Part shown: positions 16,140 to 26,565 of the stretch, in pieces | How positions within the stretch are numbered: the first letter of the stretch is position 1 | Layout of the letters: every line of letters starts with the position of its first letter | DNA from: Rhodobacteraceae bacterium Araon29 | GTDB taxonomy: Bacteria; Pseudomonadota; Alphaproteobacteria; Rhodobacterales; Rhodobacteraceae | Reading direction: 5' to 3' | Assembly (NCBI GenBank): GCA_039640505.1 | Contig: CP046865.1 | Span: 496,001-560,000 of the forward strand | DNA: 64,000 nucleotides | The notes under the pieces: model-generated | What the model was told of the DNA's origin: nothing | The model's input: only the letters and a program-made list of their open reading frames with translations | The model's database searches: none | Program-made: the position numbers and the translations under genes

Positions 16140-18038
16140 GTGAAAAACACCCAAGCCGCCACTAAAGCCAAGCGGATTCATGCCAATATAGGATTATTGG
16201 TTTTTTCATTACTGTTTGGATTTTCTGCACTTTTGGCCGCCAGCATAAGCTTGGCAGAAGAAAAGATTATCAAATCGCATGGGTATTCCTTTTTTGGAGA
16301 TCTGAAATATGCAGCAGATTTCACCCATCTCGACTACGTCAATCCTGATGCGCCCAAAGGTGGTGAAATTTCGATCTGGGGTTTTGGAACCTTTGATTCG
16401 ATGAACCCATACTCGCGCAAAGGCCGCGCCGCTTCGCTTGCGTCAGCGCCGTTTGAAAGCCTACTGGCGGGAACCGGAGATGAGGTTGGTGCATCCTACG
16501 GGCTATTGGCGGAAACACTGGAATATCCTGAAGATCTGGCTTGGGTCATTTTCAATATGCGCCCTGAGGCAAAATTTTCCGACGGCTCCCCTGTGACGGC
16601 CAAAGATGTGGTGCATACCTATGAGCTCTTTCTCAACGAAGGTCTGCCCAGTTACCGCGCTATTCTTGGCCAGATGGTCACTGGTGCTGAAATCCTTGGA
16701 CCGCACACAGTGAAATATATGTTTGCTGATGACGCACCAGAGCGGGACCGCATTCCGCTTGTGGCCGGTTTGCCGGTGATGTCGCAAGCATGGTTTGAAG
16801 AAACCGGCGCAGGTCTGGAAGAAAGCCGGATGGAGCCTGCTCTAGGTTCGGGCCAGTATGTATTGGACGAATATGAAATTAATCGTTGGATCCGCTATGT
16901 CAGAAACCCTGATTACTGGGGCAACGATTTGGCACTTAATCGCGGACGTGGAAATTTCGACACCATTCGTGTAGAGTATTTTGCCGACAGCAATGCCGCA
17001 TTTGAGGGCTTCAAATCCGGCGCCTATACGTTCCGCAGCGAAAATTCATCAAAAACATGGGCCACGGGCTATGATTTTCCAGCCCTGAATGATGGCCATG
17101 TGATCAAGAAAACACTGCCAGACGGAGGTATTGGCACAGGCCAGAGCTTTGTGATGAACCTGCGGCGGGACAAGTTTTCCGATCCGAAAGTGCGCGAGGC
17201 GCTGGGCCATCTGTTTAATTTCGAATGGTCCAATGAATCGCTGTTCTATGGGCAGTATGCGCGCATCCATTCGTTCTGGGAAAATTCGGACTTTGCTGCA
17301 ACCGGAATGCCAAGCGAAGGTGAACTGGCATTGCTCGAACCAATTGCTGACAAATTGCCAACTGGCATTTTAACCGACACGGCGGTCATGGGCGTTACGT
17401 CTGGGCCGCGGGCGATCGACCGTAAAAACCTGCGTGCGGCTTCGGCTCTATTGGAAGAGGCTGGTTGGAGCGTTGGCGATGATGGCCTGCGCCGCAACGC
17501 AGCCGGCGAGACATTGCAGATCGAAGTGCTTGAGCGCAGTCCGGCGTTTGACCGTGTGGTGCTTCCGTTCATTGAAAATCTGCGGGCGGCCGGCGTGGAT
17601 GCCACCTATAACCGTGTTGATCCGGCGCAATATACCGATCGCCGGCGCAATTATGATTTCGATATGCTGACCACGCAGATGCCTATGGGGCTTGAGCCGG
17701 GATCAGGGCTAAAGCAGTACTTCGGCTCGGCCACGGCGGACGAGTCTGTATTTAACGCAATGGGCATCAAATCCGAAGGCATCGATATCTTGATCGATCA
17801 TGTGGTGAATGCCACCGATAAAGAGACCCTGCGCGTATCCGTCAAAGCCCTTGATCGGGCGCTGCGGGCCTATCGCTTTTGGATTCCGCAGTGGTACAAC
17901 GCCACCCATCGGGTGTCCTATTGGGATATCTTTGAGCACCCGGAAGACATTGCGCCATACTCTCTCGGCCAGCTGGATTACTGGTGGTATAATGCCGAAA
18001 AAGCCGAAGAGCTTAAGGCCGCAGGTGTGCTGAGGTAA
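16140..18038 (+). CDS. yejA: Peptide/microcin C-type ABC transporter substrate-binding protein
   Basis: About 632 residues of family 5 extracellular solute-binding protein, YejA branch. An N-terminal hydrophobic signal (about residues 18-40, ending L-A-E-E) precedes [11 protein letters not shown] and the S-M-N-P-Y-S segment typical of YejA. Start choice: the frame is open from GTG 16131, but GAGGGA at 16125-16130 leaves no spacing there; GTG 16140 has a 9-base spacing and is preferred. The protein delivers oligopeptides or peptide-nucleotide compounds in the periplasm to the permeases encoded next. It is the first gene of yejABEF and sits 7 bases from yejB. Confidence 0.9.
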   Translation: MKNTQAATKAKRIHANIGLLVFSLLFGFSALLAASISLAEEKIIKSHGYSFFGDLKYAADFTHLDYVNPDAPKGGEISIWGFGTFDSMNPYSRKGRAASLASAPFESLLAGTGDEVGASYGLLAETLEYPEDLAWVIFNMRPEAKFSDGSPVTAKDVVHTYELFLNEGLPSYRAILGQMVTGAEILGPHTVKYMFADDAPERDRIPLVAGLPVMSQAWFEETGAGLEESRMEPALGSGQYVLDEYEINRWIRYVRNPDYWGNDLALNRGRGNFDTIRVEYFADSNAAFEGFKSGAYTFRSENSSKTWATGYDFPALNDGHVIKKTLPDGGIGTGQSFVMNLRRDKFSDPKVREALGHLFNFEWSNESLFYGQYARIHSFWENSDFAATGMPSEGELALLEPIADKLPTGILTDTAVMGVTSGPRAIDRKNLRAASALLEEAGWSVGDDGLRRNAAGETLQIEVLERSPAFDRVVLPFIENLRAAGVDATYNRVDPAQYTDRRRNYDFDMLTTQMPMGLEPGSGLKQYFGSATADESVFNAMGIKSEGIDILIDHVVNATDKETLRVSVKALDRALRAYRFWIPQWYNATHRVSYWDIFEHPEDIAPYSLGQLDYWWYNAEKAEELKAAGVLR

Positions 18039-18045
18039 ATCTCAA

Positions 18046-19125
18046 ATGGGCGCTTATATCGCGCGGCGACTGTTATTGGTGATCCCCACGCTGCTGGGGA
18101 TCCTAATCATCAACTTCGCCATGGTACAATTTGTCCCGGGCGGACCGATTGAGCAAATTCTGGCTAACCTAGAAGGTCAGGGCGATGTGTTTGAAACCAT
18201 CGCCGGAGGCTCGGATGATGCTGTTGATAAGTCCGAAAGCGAAGACTATATCGGTGCGCGCGGCTTGCCGCCTGAATTTATAGCCGAGCTGGAAAAAGAG
18301 TTTGGCTTTGATAAACCGCCGATGCAGCGGTTTTTGCAAATGATGTGGAACTATATCCGCTTTGATTTTGGCGAAAGCTATTTCCGCTCGATCAGCGTGG
18401 TGGATTTGGTGTTGGAAAAAATGCCGGTGTCTATATCGCTAGGGCTGTGGTCGACCCTGATTGCCTATCTGGTGTCGATCCCGCTAGGCATTCGTAAAGC
18501 CGTGAACGATGGCAGTCGGTTTGATACTTTTACCAGCGGCTTGATCATCGTGGCCTATGCGATCCCGGGGTTTTTATTTGCGATCTTGCTGTTGGTGGTA
18601 TTCGCCGGCGGTTCGTACTATCAGATTTTTCCCTTGCGCGGTCTGACCTCGGAAAACTTTGACCAGCTATCGCTGCTGGGCAAAATCGGTGATTATGCCT
18701 GGCATATAGCCCTGCCGGTCATTGCCTCGACGATTTCGGCCTTTGCAACTCTGACCTTACTGACCAAAAACAGCTTTCTCGATGAAATACAAAAGCACTA
18801 TGTGATGACCGCAAGGGCCAAAGGTCTAAGCGACCGCCGCGTGCTTTATGGTCATATTTTTCGCAATGCCATGCTCATAGTGATCGCCGGATTTCCGGGG
18901 GTGTTCATCGGCGTGTTCTTTGGCAGTTCGCTGATTATCGAAACTATCTTTTCGCTTGATGGTCTGGGCCGTATGGGGTTTGAGGCCGCTGTTGCACGCG
19001 ATTATCCAGTGATCTTCGGCACCCTTTTTGTCTTTGGCCTGATGGGGCTGGTGGTCGGTATCCTTTCTGATTTGATGTATGTCTTTGTCGATCCGCGTAT
19101 AGATTTTGAAAGCCGGGAAGGATGA
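18046..19125 (+). CDS. yejB: ABC transporter permease YejB
   Basis: A 359-residue inner-membrane permease. It begins with the hydrophobic [18 protein letters not shown] segment, followed by a periplasmic loop of about 90 residues and five more membrane segments. The EAA loop for contact with the ATPase is present ([12 protein letters not shown] near residue 255). With YejE it forms the channel of the peptide/microcin C-type importer. It overlaps yejE by 4 bases, which implies translational coupling. Confidence 0.93.
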   Translation: MGAYIARRLLLVIPTLLGILIINFAMVQFVPGGPIEQILANLEGQGDVFETIAGGSDDAVDKSESEDYIGARGLPPEFIAELEKEFGFDKPPMQRFLQMMWNYIRFDFGESYFRSISVVDLVLEKMPVSISLGLWSTLIAYLVSIPLGIRKAVNDGSRFDTFTSGLIIVAYAIPGFLFAILLLVVFAGGSYYQIFPLRGLTSENFDQLSLLGKIGDYAWHIALPVIASTISAFATLTLLTKNSFLDEIQKHYVMTARAKGLSDRRVLYGHIFRNAMLIVIAGFPGVFIGVFFGSSLIIETIFSLDGLGRMGFEAAVARDYPVIFGTLFVFGLMGLVVGILSDLMYVFVDPRIDFESREG

Positions 19126-20237
19126 TGCGCCTGTCCCCATTAAATCACCGCCGCTGGCGTAATTTTTGCGCCAATCGCAGGGCCTATTGGTCGCTAATGA
19201 TCTTTTCGCTGATTTTTGTGCTGTCGCTGTTTGCCGAGTTTATCGCCAATGACAAGCCGGTCTTGGTGAATTACCGCGGCGCGTATTTCACGCCGGTGGT
19301 GAATTTTTATCCCGAAACAGCCTTTGGCGGCGATTTCAAAACCGAAGCGGTCTATAGCGATCCGGTGGTCAAATGCCTGATCCGAAGCGGCGGTCTTGAG
19401 GGGTGTTTTGACACCCCCGAAGAGCTGATCGCACAAATTGACAACGGCAGCTTTGATCCCCAAACCGCCGGTTTCTATCCCGGCTGGGCGCTGTGGCCGC
19501 CAATCCCATATGCCTATGATACATCGGTTGAGCGGGCAGGGCCTGCGCCGTTGCCGCCCAATGGTCAGAACTTGCTGGGCACCGATGATACCAAGCGCGA
19601 TGTGCTGGCGCGGATTATCTATGGCTTTCGGCTGTCGATCCTGTTCACTATTATTGTCACCACCGCCTCAAGCATCATTGGCATAATCGCCGGCGCTATT
19701 CAGGGGTTTTTCGGCGGTCTGACCGATTTGCTGTTTCAGCGGTTTATTGAAATTTGGGGCGGCGTGCCCTCGCTTTATGTGATTATCATCATGTTTGCCA
19801 TTCTGGGGCGCAGTTTCTGGCTGTTGGTGATTTTAACCGTGCTCTTCGGCTGGGTCGGATTGGTGGGCGTGGTGCGCGCGGAATTTTTGCGCGCCCGCAA
19901 CCTTGAATATGTCCGTGCCGCCCGCGCTTTGGGCGTTGGCAACTGGACCATTATGTTTCGCCATATGTTGCCCAATGCGATGGTGGCCACGTTGACCATG
20001 CTGCCATTTATCGTCACCGGCACCATTGGCGCTTTGGCCAGCCTTGATTTTCTGGGCTTTGGGCTGCCGTCTACTGCGCCGTCACTGGGCGAGCTGACGC
20101 TGCAAGCCAAACAGAACCTGCAGGCGCCATGGCTTGGCTTTAGCGCATTTTTCACCTTTGCGATTATGCTTGCGCTGCTAGTGTTTATTTTTGAAGGCGT
20201 GCGCGATGCCTTTGACCCGCGAAAGATTTTTCGATGA
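19122..20237 (+). CDS. yejE: ABC transporter permease YejE
   Basis: A 371-residue permease. It has an N-terminal membrane segment, a periplasmic region of about 120 residues containing the [13 protein letters not shown] motif typical of DppC/YejE proteins, and five C-terminal membrane segments with an EAA loop ([11 protein letters not shown] near residue 266). The cysteine pair in the periplasmic loop (K-C-L-I-R, G-C-F-D-T) is seen in YejE-type sequences. ATG overlaps the yejB stop, and its own stop overlaps yejF by 4 bases. Confidence 0.93.
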   Translation: MMRLSPLNHRRWRNFCANRRAYWSLMIFSLIFVLSLFAEFIANDKPVLVNYRGAYFTPVVNFYPETAFGGDFKTEAVYSDPVVKCLIRSGGLEGCFDTPEELIAQIDNGSFDPQTAGFYPGWALWPPIPYAYDTSVERAGPAPLPPNGQNLLGTDDTKRDVLARIIYGFRLSILFTIIVTTASSIIGIIAGAIQGFFGGLTDLLFQRFIEIWGGVPSLYVIIIMFAILGRSFWLLVILTVLFGWVGLVGVVRAEFLRARNLEYVRAARALGVGNWTIMFRHMLPNAMVATLTMLPFIVTGTIGALASLDFLGFGLPSTAPSLGELTLQAKQNLQAPWLGFSAFFTFAIMLALLVFIFEGVRDAFDPRKIFR

Positions 20238-21820
20238 GTGATCTGCTAAGCGTTGAAAACTTGAACATCCGCTTCCGCCAAGACGGCGCGCAGGTGCATG
20301 CAGTGCGCGGCATTGGCTTTACGGTAAAAGCTGGCGAAGTTGTGGCACTGGTCGGCGAAAGCGGGTCGGGCAAATCGGTCACGGCGCTGAGCACCGTGGC
20401 GCTGCTTGGCGCAAGCGCAGAGATCAGTGGATCGATCACCTATCAGGGCCGGCAGATGGTCGGCGTGCCCGAGGCCGCGCTGCAGCAGGTGCGCGGCAAT
20501 GACATCAGCTTTATTTTCCAAGAGCCGATGACCTCGCTCAATCCGCTGCATACAATTGAAAAGCAGCTCAGCGAGGCGATTGAACTGCATCAGGGCCTTT
20601 TCGGCAACCGCGTGCGTGACCAAATTATATCGTTGTTAACCCGCGTGGGTTTGCCAGATCCGCAAACTCGTCTGGGGGCCTATCCGCATCAGCTTTCTGG
20701 CGGTCAGCGTCAGCGGGTGATGATTGCCATGGCCTTGGCCAACAAGCCCAAGCTGTTGATCGCAGATGAGCCGACCACTGCGCTGGATGTGACCATTCAG
20801 GCGCAGATTTTAGATCTGCTGGCAGATTTAAAGCGCCGCGAAGATATGGCGATGCTATTCATCACCCATGATCTGGGAATTGTGCGGCAGATCGCGGATC
20901 GGGTCTGCGTGATGCAAGACGGCAGTATTGTAGAAACCGGCCCCACGGCGGATATCTTTGCCGCGCCCTCGCATCCCTATACCCAAAAGCTGCTGGCGGC
21001 GCAGTCGGCGGGCACGCCCGATCCGGTGGCCAGTGGTGCGCCGGTGATTGCTGAGGCGCAAAACGCGCGGGTCTGGTTTCCGATCCAGCGCGGGCTTTTA
21101 AAACGCACGGTGGGGCATATCAAAGCGGTGAACGACGTCTCGCTCAAGGTGCGCGCCGGGGAAACCATCGGCATCGTTGGCGAAAGCGGGTCGGGAAAAT
21201 CATCTCTGGCGCTGGCGCTGATGCGGCTGATCGCATCGCAAGGTGATATCTATTTTGAAGGGCGCGACATTCGCAGGCTGAAAACCAAAGCCCTGCGCGC
21301 CCTGCGCCAGGATATGCAGATCGTGTTCCAAGATCCCTTTGGGTCGCTTTCCCCGCGCATGACCTGCGCCCAGATTATTGCCGAAGGCCTTGGCGTGCAT
21401 GGCACCCCAGAGGGCCGGGACAGCGATGATTTGGTACAGGAGATTATGCAGGAAGTGGGGCTTGATCCGCAGATGATGCACCGCTACCCGCATGAGTTTT
21501 CTGGCGGTCAGCGGCAGCGGATTGCCATTGCCCGCGCCATGATATTGCGGCCCAAACTGGTGGTTCTGGATGAGCCGACCTCGGCGCTTGATATGACGGT
21601 GCAGGAACAGATCATTGACCTGCTGCGCGCCCTGCAGCGCCGCCATCAGCTGGCCTATCTTTTTATCAGCCACGACCTCAAGGTGGTGCGCGCCATGGCG
21701 CATTACGTTTTGGTGATGAAAGACGGCGATGTGGTCGAAGAGGGGCCAGTGGCAGATATCTTTGACGCGCCCAAATCCGACTATACCGCCACGCTGATGC
21801 GCGCCGCTTTCGAGCTCTAG
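20234..21820 (+). CDS. yejF: ABC transporter ATP-binding protein YejF (two fused ATPases)
   Basis: The 528-residue protein contains two complete nucleotide-binding domains in tandem. Each has Walker A G-E-S-G-S-G-K-S (about residues 38-45 and 314-321), a signature motif (L-S-G-G-Q-R-Q-R and F-S-G-G-Q-R-Q-R) and Walker B with D-E-P-T. Oligopeptide-type C-terminal extensions (H-P-Y-T-Q-K-L-L) follow the first domain. It powers YejB-YejE. It is the last gene of the operon and converges on iolE with 32 bases between the stops. Confidence 0.95.
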   Translation: MSDLLSVENLNIRFRQDGAQVHAVRGIGFTVKAGEVVALVGESGSGKSVTALSTVALLGASAEISGSITYQGRQMVGVPEAALQQVRGNDISFIFQEPMTSLNPLHTIEKQLSEAIELHQGLFGNRVRDQIISLLTRVGLPDPQTRLGAYPHQLSGGQRQRVMIAMALANKPKLLIADEPTTALDVTIQAQILDLLADLKRREDMAMLFITHDLGIVRQIADRVCVMQDGSIVETGPTADIFAAPSHPYTQKLLAAQSAGTPDPVASGAPVIAEAQNARVWFPIQRGLLKRTVGHIKAVNDVSLKVRAGETIGIVGESGSGKSSLALALMRLIASQGDIYFEGRDIRRLKTKALRALRQDMQIVFQDPFGSLSPRMTCAQIIAEGLGVHGTPEGRDSDDLVQEIMQEVGLDPQMMHRYPHEFSGGQRQRIAIARAMILRPKLVVLDEPTSALDMTVQEQIIDLLRALQRRHQLAYLFISHDLKVVRAMAHYVLVMKDGDVVEEGPVADIFDAPKSDYTATLMRAAFEL

Positions 21821-21852
21821 CGGCGTCTGCCAAAAAGCAGTCAGCGGAGTTG

Positions 21853-22752
21853 TTAGGATGCAACCTCATAGCCGGCGGCCTGCATCACCCGCAGCAATTC
21901 CTGATGGCCGGTTTTGGCCATCGCAAGCGGAGGATTGGCCACCGGATCCTGTTCGGCTTCCACCACGAACCAGCCTTCATAGCCATAGCTGGCCAGCCGT
22001 TTGACGATGGCTTCAAAATCCAATGTGCCATCCCCGGGAACGGTAAAGGCACCGGCAATCACCGCATCAAGAAAGCTGGCGGTACTGCGATCAAGCCCTG
22101 CGATCACGTCGCCGCGGATATCTTTGGTATGCACATGGTTGATGCGGGCGTGATGTTTGTCGATCACCCGCAGCACATCGCCGCCGGCAAAGGCCATGTG
22201 ACCTGCATCAAACAAAAGCGGCAGGGCCGCGCCCGAGTTGGCCATCAGGACATCCAGCTCGGCCTCGGTTTCTATTGCGGCAGCCATATGGTGATGATAG
22301 CTTAGCGGCATGCCTTGCTCGGCGCACCATTCGGCAAATGCGGTCATTTTATGCCCGTAGCTGCGGGTTTGCGCGGCGTCCAGTTTAAGTTTGGTGGAAA
22401 GCGGCGCTACGCGGTCGCCCTGAATGGTGCCAGCAGTTTCGCCGTAAACAATGCAGGGCGCGCCCATCGCTTTAAACAGCGCCATCTGTGCGCTGATGCG
22501 GTCTTTTTCCCGTTCCAGATCGCCGGTCAGCAATTCACCGGAAAACCAGCCCCCGCAGACCGATATGCCGTATTGCAACAATACTGGGCCCAGCACCGCC
22601 GGATCCATCGGAAAGCGGCGTCCGGTTTCCATGCCGGTATAGCCTGCCACGCTGGCTTGGCGCAGACATTCGTCGAGCGAGACATCATCGCTGAGCTCTT
22701 CTAGATCGTCGTTCCACCACGCGATCGGTGCAATGCCCAGTTTTGCTTTCAT
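21853..22752 (-). CDS. iolE: Inosose dehydratase
   Basis: A 299-residue sugar-phosphate-isomerase-like TIM barrel (AP endonuclease 2 fold). The start G-I-A-P-I-A-W-W-N-D-D, the E-T-G-R-R-F-P segment and the metal-site residues (a Y-H-H-H-M motif near residue 153, D-A-G-H-M, H-V-H-T-K-D, and a C-terminal V-V-E-A-E) are characteristic of IolE. It removes water from 2-keto-myo-inositol to give the diketone substrate of IolD. It lies 2 bases downstream of iolD on the same strand and so forms an iolDE unit. Confidence 0.93.
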   Translation of the reverse strand: MKAKLGIAPIAWWNDDLEELSDDVSLDECLRQASVAGYTGMETGRRFPMDPAVLGPVLLQYGISVCGGWFSGELLTGDLEREKDRISAQMALFKAMGAPCIVYGETAGTIQGDRVAPLSTKLKLDAAQTRSYGHKMTAFAEWCAEQGMPLSYHHHMAAAIETEAELDVLMANSGAALPLLFDAGHMAFAGGDVLRVIDKHHARINHVHTKDIRGDVIAGLDRSTASFLDAVIAGAFTVPGDGTLDFEAIVKRLASYGYEGWFVVEAEQDPVANPPLAMAKTGHQELLRVMQAAGYEVAS

Positions 22753-22754
22753 CG

Positions 22755-24602
22755 CTACACCCCAATGCGCTGCTGTTTGCGGATCGCGTCATGATCGGCG
22801 CGTGCATCGCGCACCTCTTGGCGCGCGCTGACCTCGGGCACGCCCACATCCCATGGCGCATCACCCGGGGTCCATTCATAGGCATCGGACGGAATGGTTA
22901 AAACCGTTGTTTTGTCATTCTCCTGCGCCCATTTCATCGCTTCGTCCAATTCGCCAAGGGTTTCTACACGGCGCCCATAAGCGCCCATGGATTCGGCATG
23001 TTTTGCGAAATCCACAGAAAAAGGTTCTTTTACACGGCAATCTTTGATCAGATTGTTAAACGACGCCCCGCCTTTGAAATTTTGCAGCCGGTTGATGATC
23101 GCAAAGCCGCCATTATCGGGCACGATGACAATGATTTTATGGCCGGTCAGCACGGTGGAATAGATATCCGAATTCATCATCATATAAGTGCCGTCCCCAA
23201 CAATGACGATCGGGGTGCGGCTGTCATCGGCCATGGCGGCGCCCCAGCCGGCGGGGATCTCATAGCCCATGCAGGAAAAGCCAAATTCTGTATCCACTGT
23301 GTTGGGGGCTTTGACGCGCCAGCCTTTGTTGACCTCACCCGGGGGGCCGCCTGCTGCGGTGATCACCAGATCATTGGTTTTGGCATTGTCTTGAATGACT
23401 TTGATAACCTGCGCATAAGACGGCACATGGGCATTGCTTGGCGCTTGCAGCTCATCAAGCTGCGCGTTCCATTTGGCCATCTCATCGCGCCCCTTGGCCA
23501 TCCAGCTGCTTGGCGCTGTCCAATCGCCCAAGGCCGCCTCAAGCTCGCGCAGGCTTTCGCGTGCATCGCCCACCACCGAAATGGCGCGGTGCTTGGTGGC
23601 ATCAAAGCGTGCTGCATTGATGGAAATAAACTGCGCATCGGGCTGAAAGCTGCTCCATGAGCCGGTGGTGAAATCCTGCAATCTGGTGCCGATGGATAAA
23701 ATCACATCCGCCTCGGCGGCCATGGCATTGGCCGAGGATGATCCGGTCACGCCAATGCCGCCCACATAAGCGGGGTGCTCATGCACCACGGCGCCTTTGC
23801 CAGCGATAGTTTCACACAGCGGAATGCCGCGGGTTTTGGCAAAATCGCCCAGTATGGTTTCGGCAAAAGAATAGCGCACGCCGCCGCCGGAAATGATCAG
23901 CGGCCGTTTGGCAGCTTTCAGCGCGGCGATGGCTTTGGCCAGTTGCTGCAGATCGGGGCGCGGGCGCGGGATACGGTGCACCGTGGGTTCAAAAAACGCT
24001 TCGGGATAATCAAAGGCAATTTCCTGCGTGTCCTGACACAGCCCAATAAAGGCCGGTCCGCAATCGGCGGGATCAAGCATTGCGGCAATGGCTTGCGGCA
24101 GCGATGAAACAATCTGTTCGGGATGGGTAATCCGGTCCCAATACCGGGTCACGGCCTTAAAACTTTCATTTACCGTCAGGGTCGGGTTGTTGAAATGCTC
24201 GACCTGCTGCAGCACCGGATCGGGGCGGCGGTTGGAAAATGTATCACCCGAGATCAGCAGCACCGGAAGGCGGTTGGAATGGGCCACGCCTGCGGCGGTG
24301 ACCATATTGGTGGCCCCGGGGCCAACCGATGAGGTGGCAATCATCAATTGCCGCCGCCGCTTGGCCTTGGCATAACCAATGGCGGCCAAAGCCATGGATT
24401 GCTCATTCTGGCCGCGCCAAGTTGGCAGGGTGTCTTGAACCGCTTCCAAAGCTTCGGCAAGGCATGTCACATTGCCATGCCCGAAAATACCAAAGACGCC
24501 GGCAAAAAGCGGAACCCGCTCGCCGTCAATTTCGGTAAACTGGTTGCAAAGATAGCGCACCAATGCTTGCGCCATTGTCAATCGAACAAAGCCTTTGGCC
24601 AT
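22755..24602 (-). CDS. iolD: 3D-(3,5/4)-trihydroxycyclohexane-1,2-dione hydrolase
   Basis: A thiamine-diphosphate enzyme of 615 residues that opens the ring of the inositol-derived diketone. It has an N-terminal ThDP-binding domain with the early glutamate region, a central domain and a C-terminal ThDP/Mg motif (V-G-D-G-T-Y-M-M-M-N-S-D). Start choice: the frame is open to 24911, but ATG 24602 has a strong AGGAGGG 5 bases upstream and gives M-A-K-G-F-V-R-L-T-M-A-Q, the usual N-terminus. The upstream hundred codons overlap the regulatory region and are not coding. It is divergent from the aldolase gene across a shared control region. Confidence 0.94.
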   Translation of the reverse strand: MAKGFVRLTMAQALVRYLCNQFTEIDGERVPLFAGVFGIFGHGNVTCLAEALEAVQDTLPTWRGQNEQSMALAAIGYAKAKRRRQLMIATSSVGPGATNMVTAAGVAHSNRLPVLLISGDTFSNRRPDPVLQQVEHFNNPTLTVNESFKAVTRYWDRITHPEQIVSSLPQAIAAMLDPADCGPAFIGLCQDTQEIAFDYPEAFFEPTVHRIPRPRPDLQQLAKAIAALKAAKRPLIISGGGVRYSFAETILGDFAKTRGIPLCETIAGKGAVVHEHPAYVGGIGVTGSSSANAMAAEADVILSIGTRLQDFTTGSWSSFQPDAQFISINAARFDATKHRAISVVGDARESLRELEAALGDWTAPSSWMAKGRDEMAKWNAQLDELQAPSNAHVPSYAQVIKVIQDNAKTNDLVITAAGGPPGEVNKGWRVKAPNTVDTEFGFSCMGYEIPAGWGAAMADDSRTPIVIVGDGTYMMMNSDIYSTVLTGHKIIVIVPDNGGFAIINRLQNFKGGASFNNLIKDCRVKEPFSVDFAKHAESMGAYGRRVETLGELDEAMKWAQENDKTTVLTIPSDAYEWTPGDAPWDVGVPEVSARQEVRDARADHDAIRKQQRIGV

Positions 24603-24638
24603 ATCACCCTCCTGCGGTATTACTTTTAATATTATCAG

Positions 24639-24669
24639 TCCTGCGCAGTGCCGATTTGATCCTGTGCAG
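24639..24669. repeat. Two direct decamers in the iol control region
   Basis: TCCTGCGCAG at 24639-24648 and TCCTGTGCAG at 24660-24669 are 21 bases apart start to start, two helical turns. They lie between the iolD start and the LacI-type operator. This spacing would place two sites on one face of the helix, as for an activator. It is a pattern only; no matching regulator gene is in the window. Confidence 0.3.
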
Positions 24670-24751
24670 ACAGGCAGCGGCGCAATTTTTTGGGGGTTTT
24701 CCCAGATCAGTTGCAATATAAACAGGGTTTGATATGAAATGGAAGAACCCT

Positions 24752-24767
24752 TTGCAACCGGTTGCAA
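24752..24767. promoter_or_regulatory. LacI-family operator of the inositol cluster
   Basis: TTGCAACCGGTTGCAA is a perfect 16-base palindrome with a central CG, the typical form of LacI-family operators. It lies 20 bases before the aldolase start codon and 150 bases before iolD, in the only divergent gap of the cluster. A half-site TTGCAA occurs at 24711-24716. Together these suggest repression of both divergent units, released by an inositol-derived ligand. The regulator itself is not in the window. Confidence 0.75.
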
Positions 24768-24786
24768 TAAAACTTTGAGAGAGCGT

Positions 24787-25605
24787 ATGATACCAAATAA
24801 ATTAAAAACCAAATGGCAAAACGGCGCACCGACAGTGAACGGATGGCTTTCCATTGGCAACGCCTTTACCGCCGAGATTATGGCCGAGCAGGGCTTTGAC
24901 AGCCTAACCATTGATTTGCAGCACGGGTTTTTAGACTACAGTGATGCCAAACCCATGCTACAAGCACTGCGGGCAAGCGGCGTCACGCCTTTGGCGCGCG
25001 TGCCCTGGCTGGACCCCGGCATTATCATGAAAATGCTCGATGGCGGCGCTTATGGGATCATATGCCCGATGGTCAACCGCTCTGAGCAAGCGGCACAACT
25101 GGTCGAGGCCATGCGCTATCCGCCATTGGGCAGCCGCAGTTTTGGCCCGACACGGGCCAATATCTCAAGCGGTGGAAACTATGCCAGTGAGGCCAATGAG
25201 ACGGTTCTGGCTATTGCCATGATCGAAACCGCTGAAGCGGTAGAAAATGTCGATGCGATTTGCCAAACGCCGGGGCTTGATGGCATTTATATTGGTCCGG
25301 CGGATTTAACGCTTGGGGTGAGCAAGGGCGCCTTGCCACCGGGCTTTGACCGCACCGAACCCGAGATAGTCGCGGTGATCAAAAAAATCCTTGCCGCTGC
25401 GAAAGCCGCAGGTATTCGCGCAGGGCTGCATTGCGGCACGCCAGAATATGCCGCCAAGGCCGTTGGCTGGGGCTTTGATATGGTGACCATGTCTGGCGAT
25501 GTGGCCTTTCTGTCCGGTGCGGCCGCCAGTAATGTAGGCGCAGTGCGATCCCTGCTTGGTCAGTCCACCGAACCCGAAGAGCCAAATAGCAGCGGGGGCT
25601 ATTGA
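24787..25605 (+). CDS. HpcH/HpaI family aldolase
   Basis: About 272 residues from ATG 24787, chosen because GAGAG precedes it and because G-W-L-S-I-G-N-A then starts near the N-terminus; the frame upstream to 24739 runs through the operator. The TIM-barrel features of class II pyruvate aldolases are present: D-L-Q-H-G near residue 42, M-I-E-T-A-E-A-V-E-N with the metal-binding Glu, and Y-I-G-P-A-D-L-T with the metal-binding Asp. Such enzymes cleave 2-keto-3-deoxy or hydroxy-keto acids into pyruvate plus an aldehyde. It heads the plus-strand half of the inositol cluster; the true substrate is unknown. Confidence 0.85.
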   Translation: MIPNKLKTKWQNGAPTVNGWLSIGNAFTAEIMAEQGFDSLTIDLQHGFLDYSDAKPMLQALRASGVTPLARVPWLDPGIIMKMLDGGAYGIICPMVNRSEQAAQLVEAMRYPPLGSRSFGPTRANISSGGNYASEANETVLAIAMIETAEAVENVDAICQTPGLDGIYIGPADLTLGVSKGALPPGFDRTEPEIVAVIKKILAAAKAAGIRAGLHCGTPEYAAKAVGWGFDMVTMSGDVAFLSGAAASNVGAVRSLLGQSTEPEEPNSSGGY

Positions 25606-26552
25606 TGCCCCATATCGTTGTGGCCGGCAAATTACATGAGGCCGGTCTTGCGCTACTGGATCAGGCCGCAGGGGTCAGCTATGACTATGTGCCCGATGCA
25701 GATCCAAGTGCTTATCTGGCATCATTGCCGCGTGCCGAAGGCTTGGTGCTGCGCACCCAGCCTTTGCGCGATGTTGATATTGCCGCCGCGCCCCAGCTGC
25801 GCATCGTATCGCGTCACGGCGTGGGCTATGACGCAGTGGATACCGCAGCTTTGGCCGCGCGCGAGATACCACTGGCCATTGTCGGGGATGTCAATTCACG
25901 CACTGTGGCCGAACACACAATGATGCTGCTTTTGGCTGCATCGAGGCGGCTGGTGAAATCTGCGGTTGCCCTGCGTTCTGGTGACTGGGCCCACCGAAAT
26001 GCCTTTGAGCCGCAAGAGGTCGACGGCAAAACTCTGCTGATTATCGGCTATGGACGCATTGGCCGCCGGCTTGCAGAACTGGCCAGCGCTTTCGGTATGC
26101 GGGTTCTGGCCTATGATCCATTTGTGCCAGAGGGCGGGTTTGACGGCGCGCAGCGGGTTGCGGATTTGGCCGAAGGCCTGCCGAAAGCGGATTGCGTTTC
26201 GCTACATATGCCAAATTCAGACGCGCCGGTTCTGGGCGCCGATGCGCTTGATCTGCTGCCCAGCCATGCGGTGATTGTAAACACGGCCCGCGGCGGCCTG
26301 ATCGATGAAGCCGCGCTGTTAGAGCGTTTGCAACAGGGCCGCATCGGCGCGGTCGGGCTTGATGTTCTAGCCGATGAACCGCCGGGGCTTGACCATCCGT
26401 TTTTAGGCTTGGATAAGGCCATTGTTACCCCACATTCAGCCGGTCTGACCGAAGAATGTGCAGCCCGCATGGCGCGGGTGTCGGTGCAAAATGTGCTTGA
26501 TTACTTCGCGGGCCAACTGGATCCGGCGTTATGTGTGAACTTGGTAAAGTAA
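25605..26552 (+). CDS. D-isomer 2-hydroxyacid dehydrogenase
   Basis: About 315 residues. The NAD-binding motif G-Y-G-R-I-G-R-R (about residue 149) is followed by an aspartate-type region (V-L-A-Y-D-P-F). The catalytic arginine is in N-T-A-R-G-G-L-I-D-E, and the Asp/His pair follows (D-V-L-A-D-E-P, then T-P-H-S-A-G-L-T). It oxidises or reduces a 2-hydroxy/2-keto acid and resembles phosphoglycerate or hydroxypyruvate dehydrogenase relatives. ATG 25605 shares a base with the aldolase stop, so the two are translationally coupled. It may act on the same acid as the aldolase. Confidence 0.87.
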   Translation: MPHIVVAGKLHEAGLALLDQAAGVSYDYVPDADPSAYLASLPRAEGLVLRTQPLRDVDIAAAPQLRIVSRHGVGYDAVDTAALAAREIPLAIVGDVNSRTVAEHTMMLLLAASRRLVKSAVALRSGDWAHRNAFEPQEVDGKTLLIIGYGRIGRRLAELASAFGMRVLAYDPFVPEGGFDGAQRVADLAEGLPKADCVSLHMPNSDAPVLGADALDLLPSHAVIVNTARGGLIDEAALLERLQQGRIGAVGLDVLADEPPGLDHPFLGLDKAIVTPHSAGLTEECAARMARVSVQNVLDYFAGQLDPALCVNLVK

Positions 26553-26565
26553 AAGGGGCAGGGGC

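Noticed and set aside
24603-24911. N-terminal extension of iolD by about 100 codons
   Set aside because: It overlaps the LacI operator and divergent promoter region, and ATG 24602 has a strong ribosome site.
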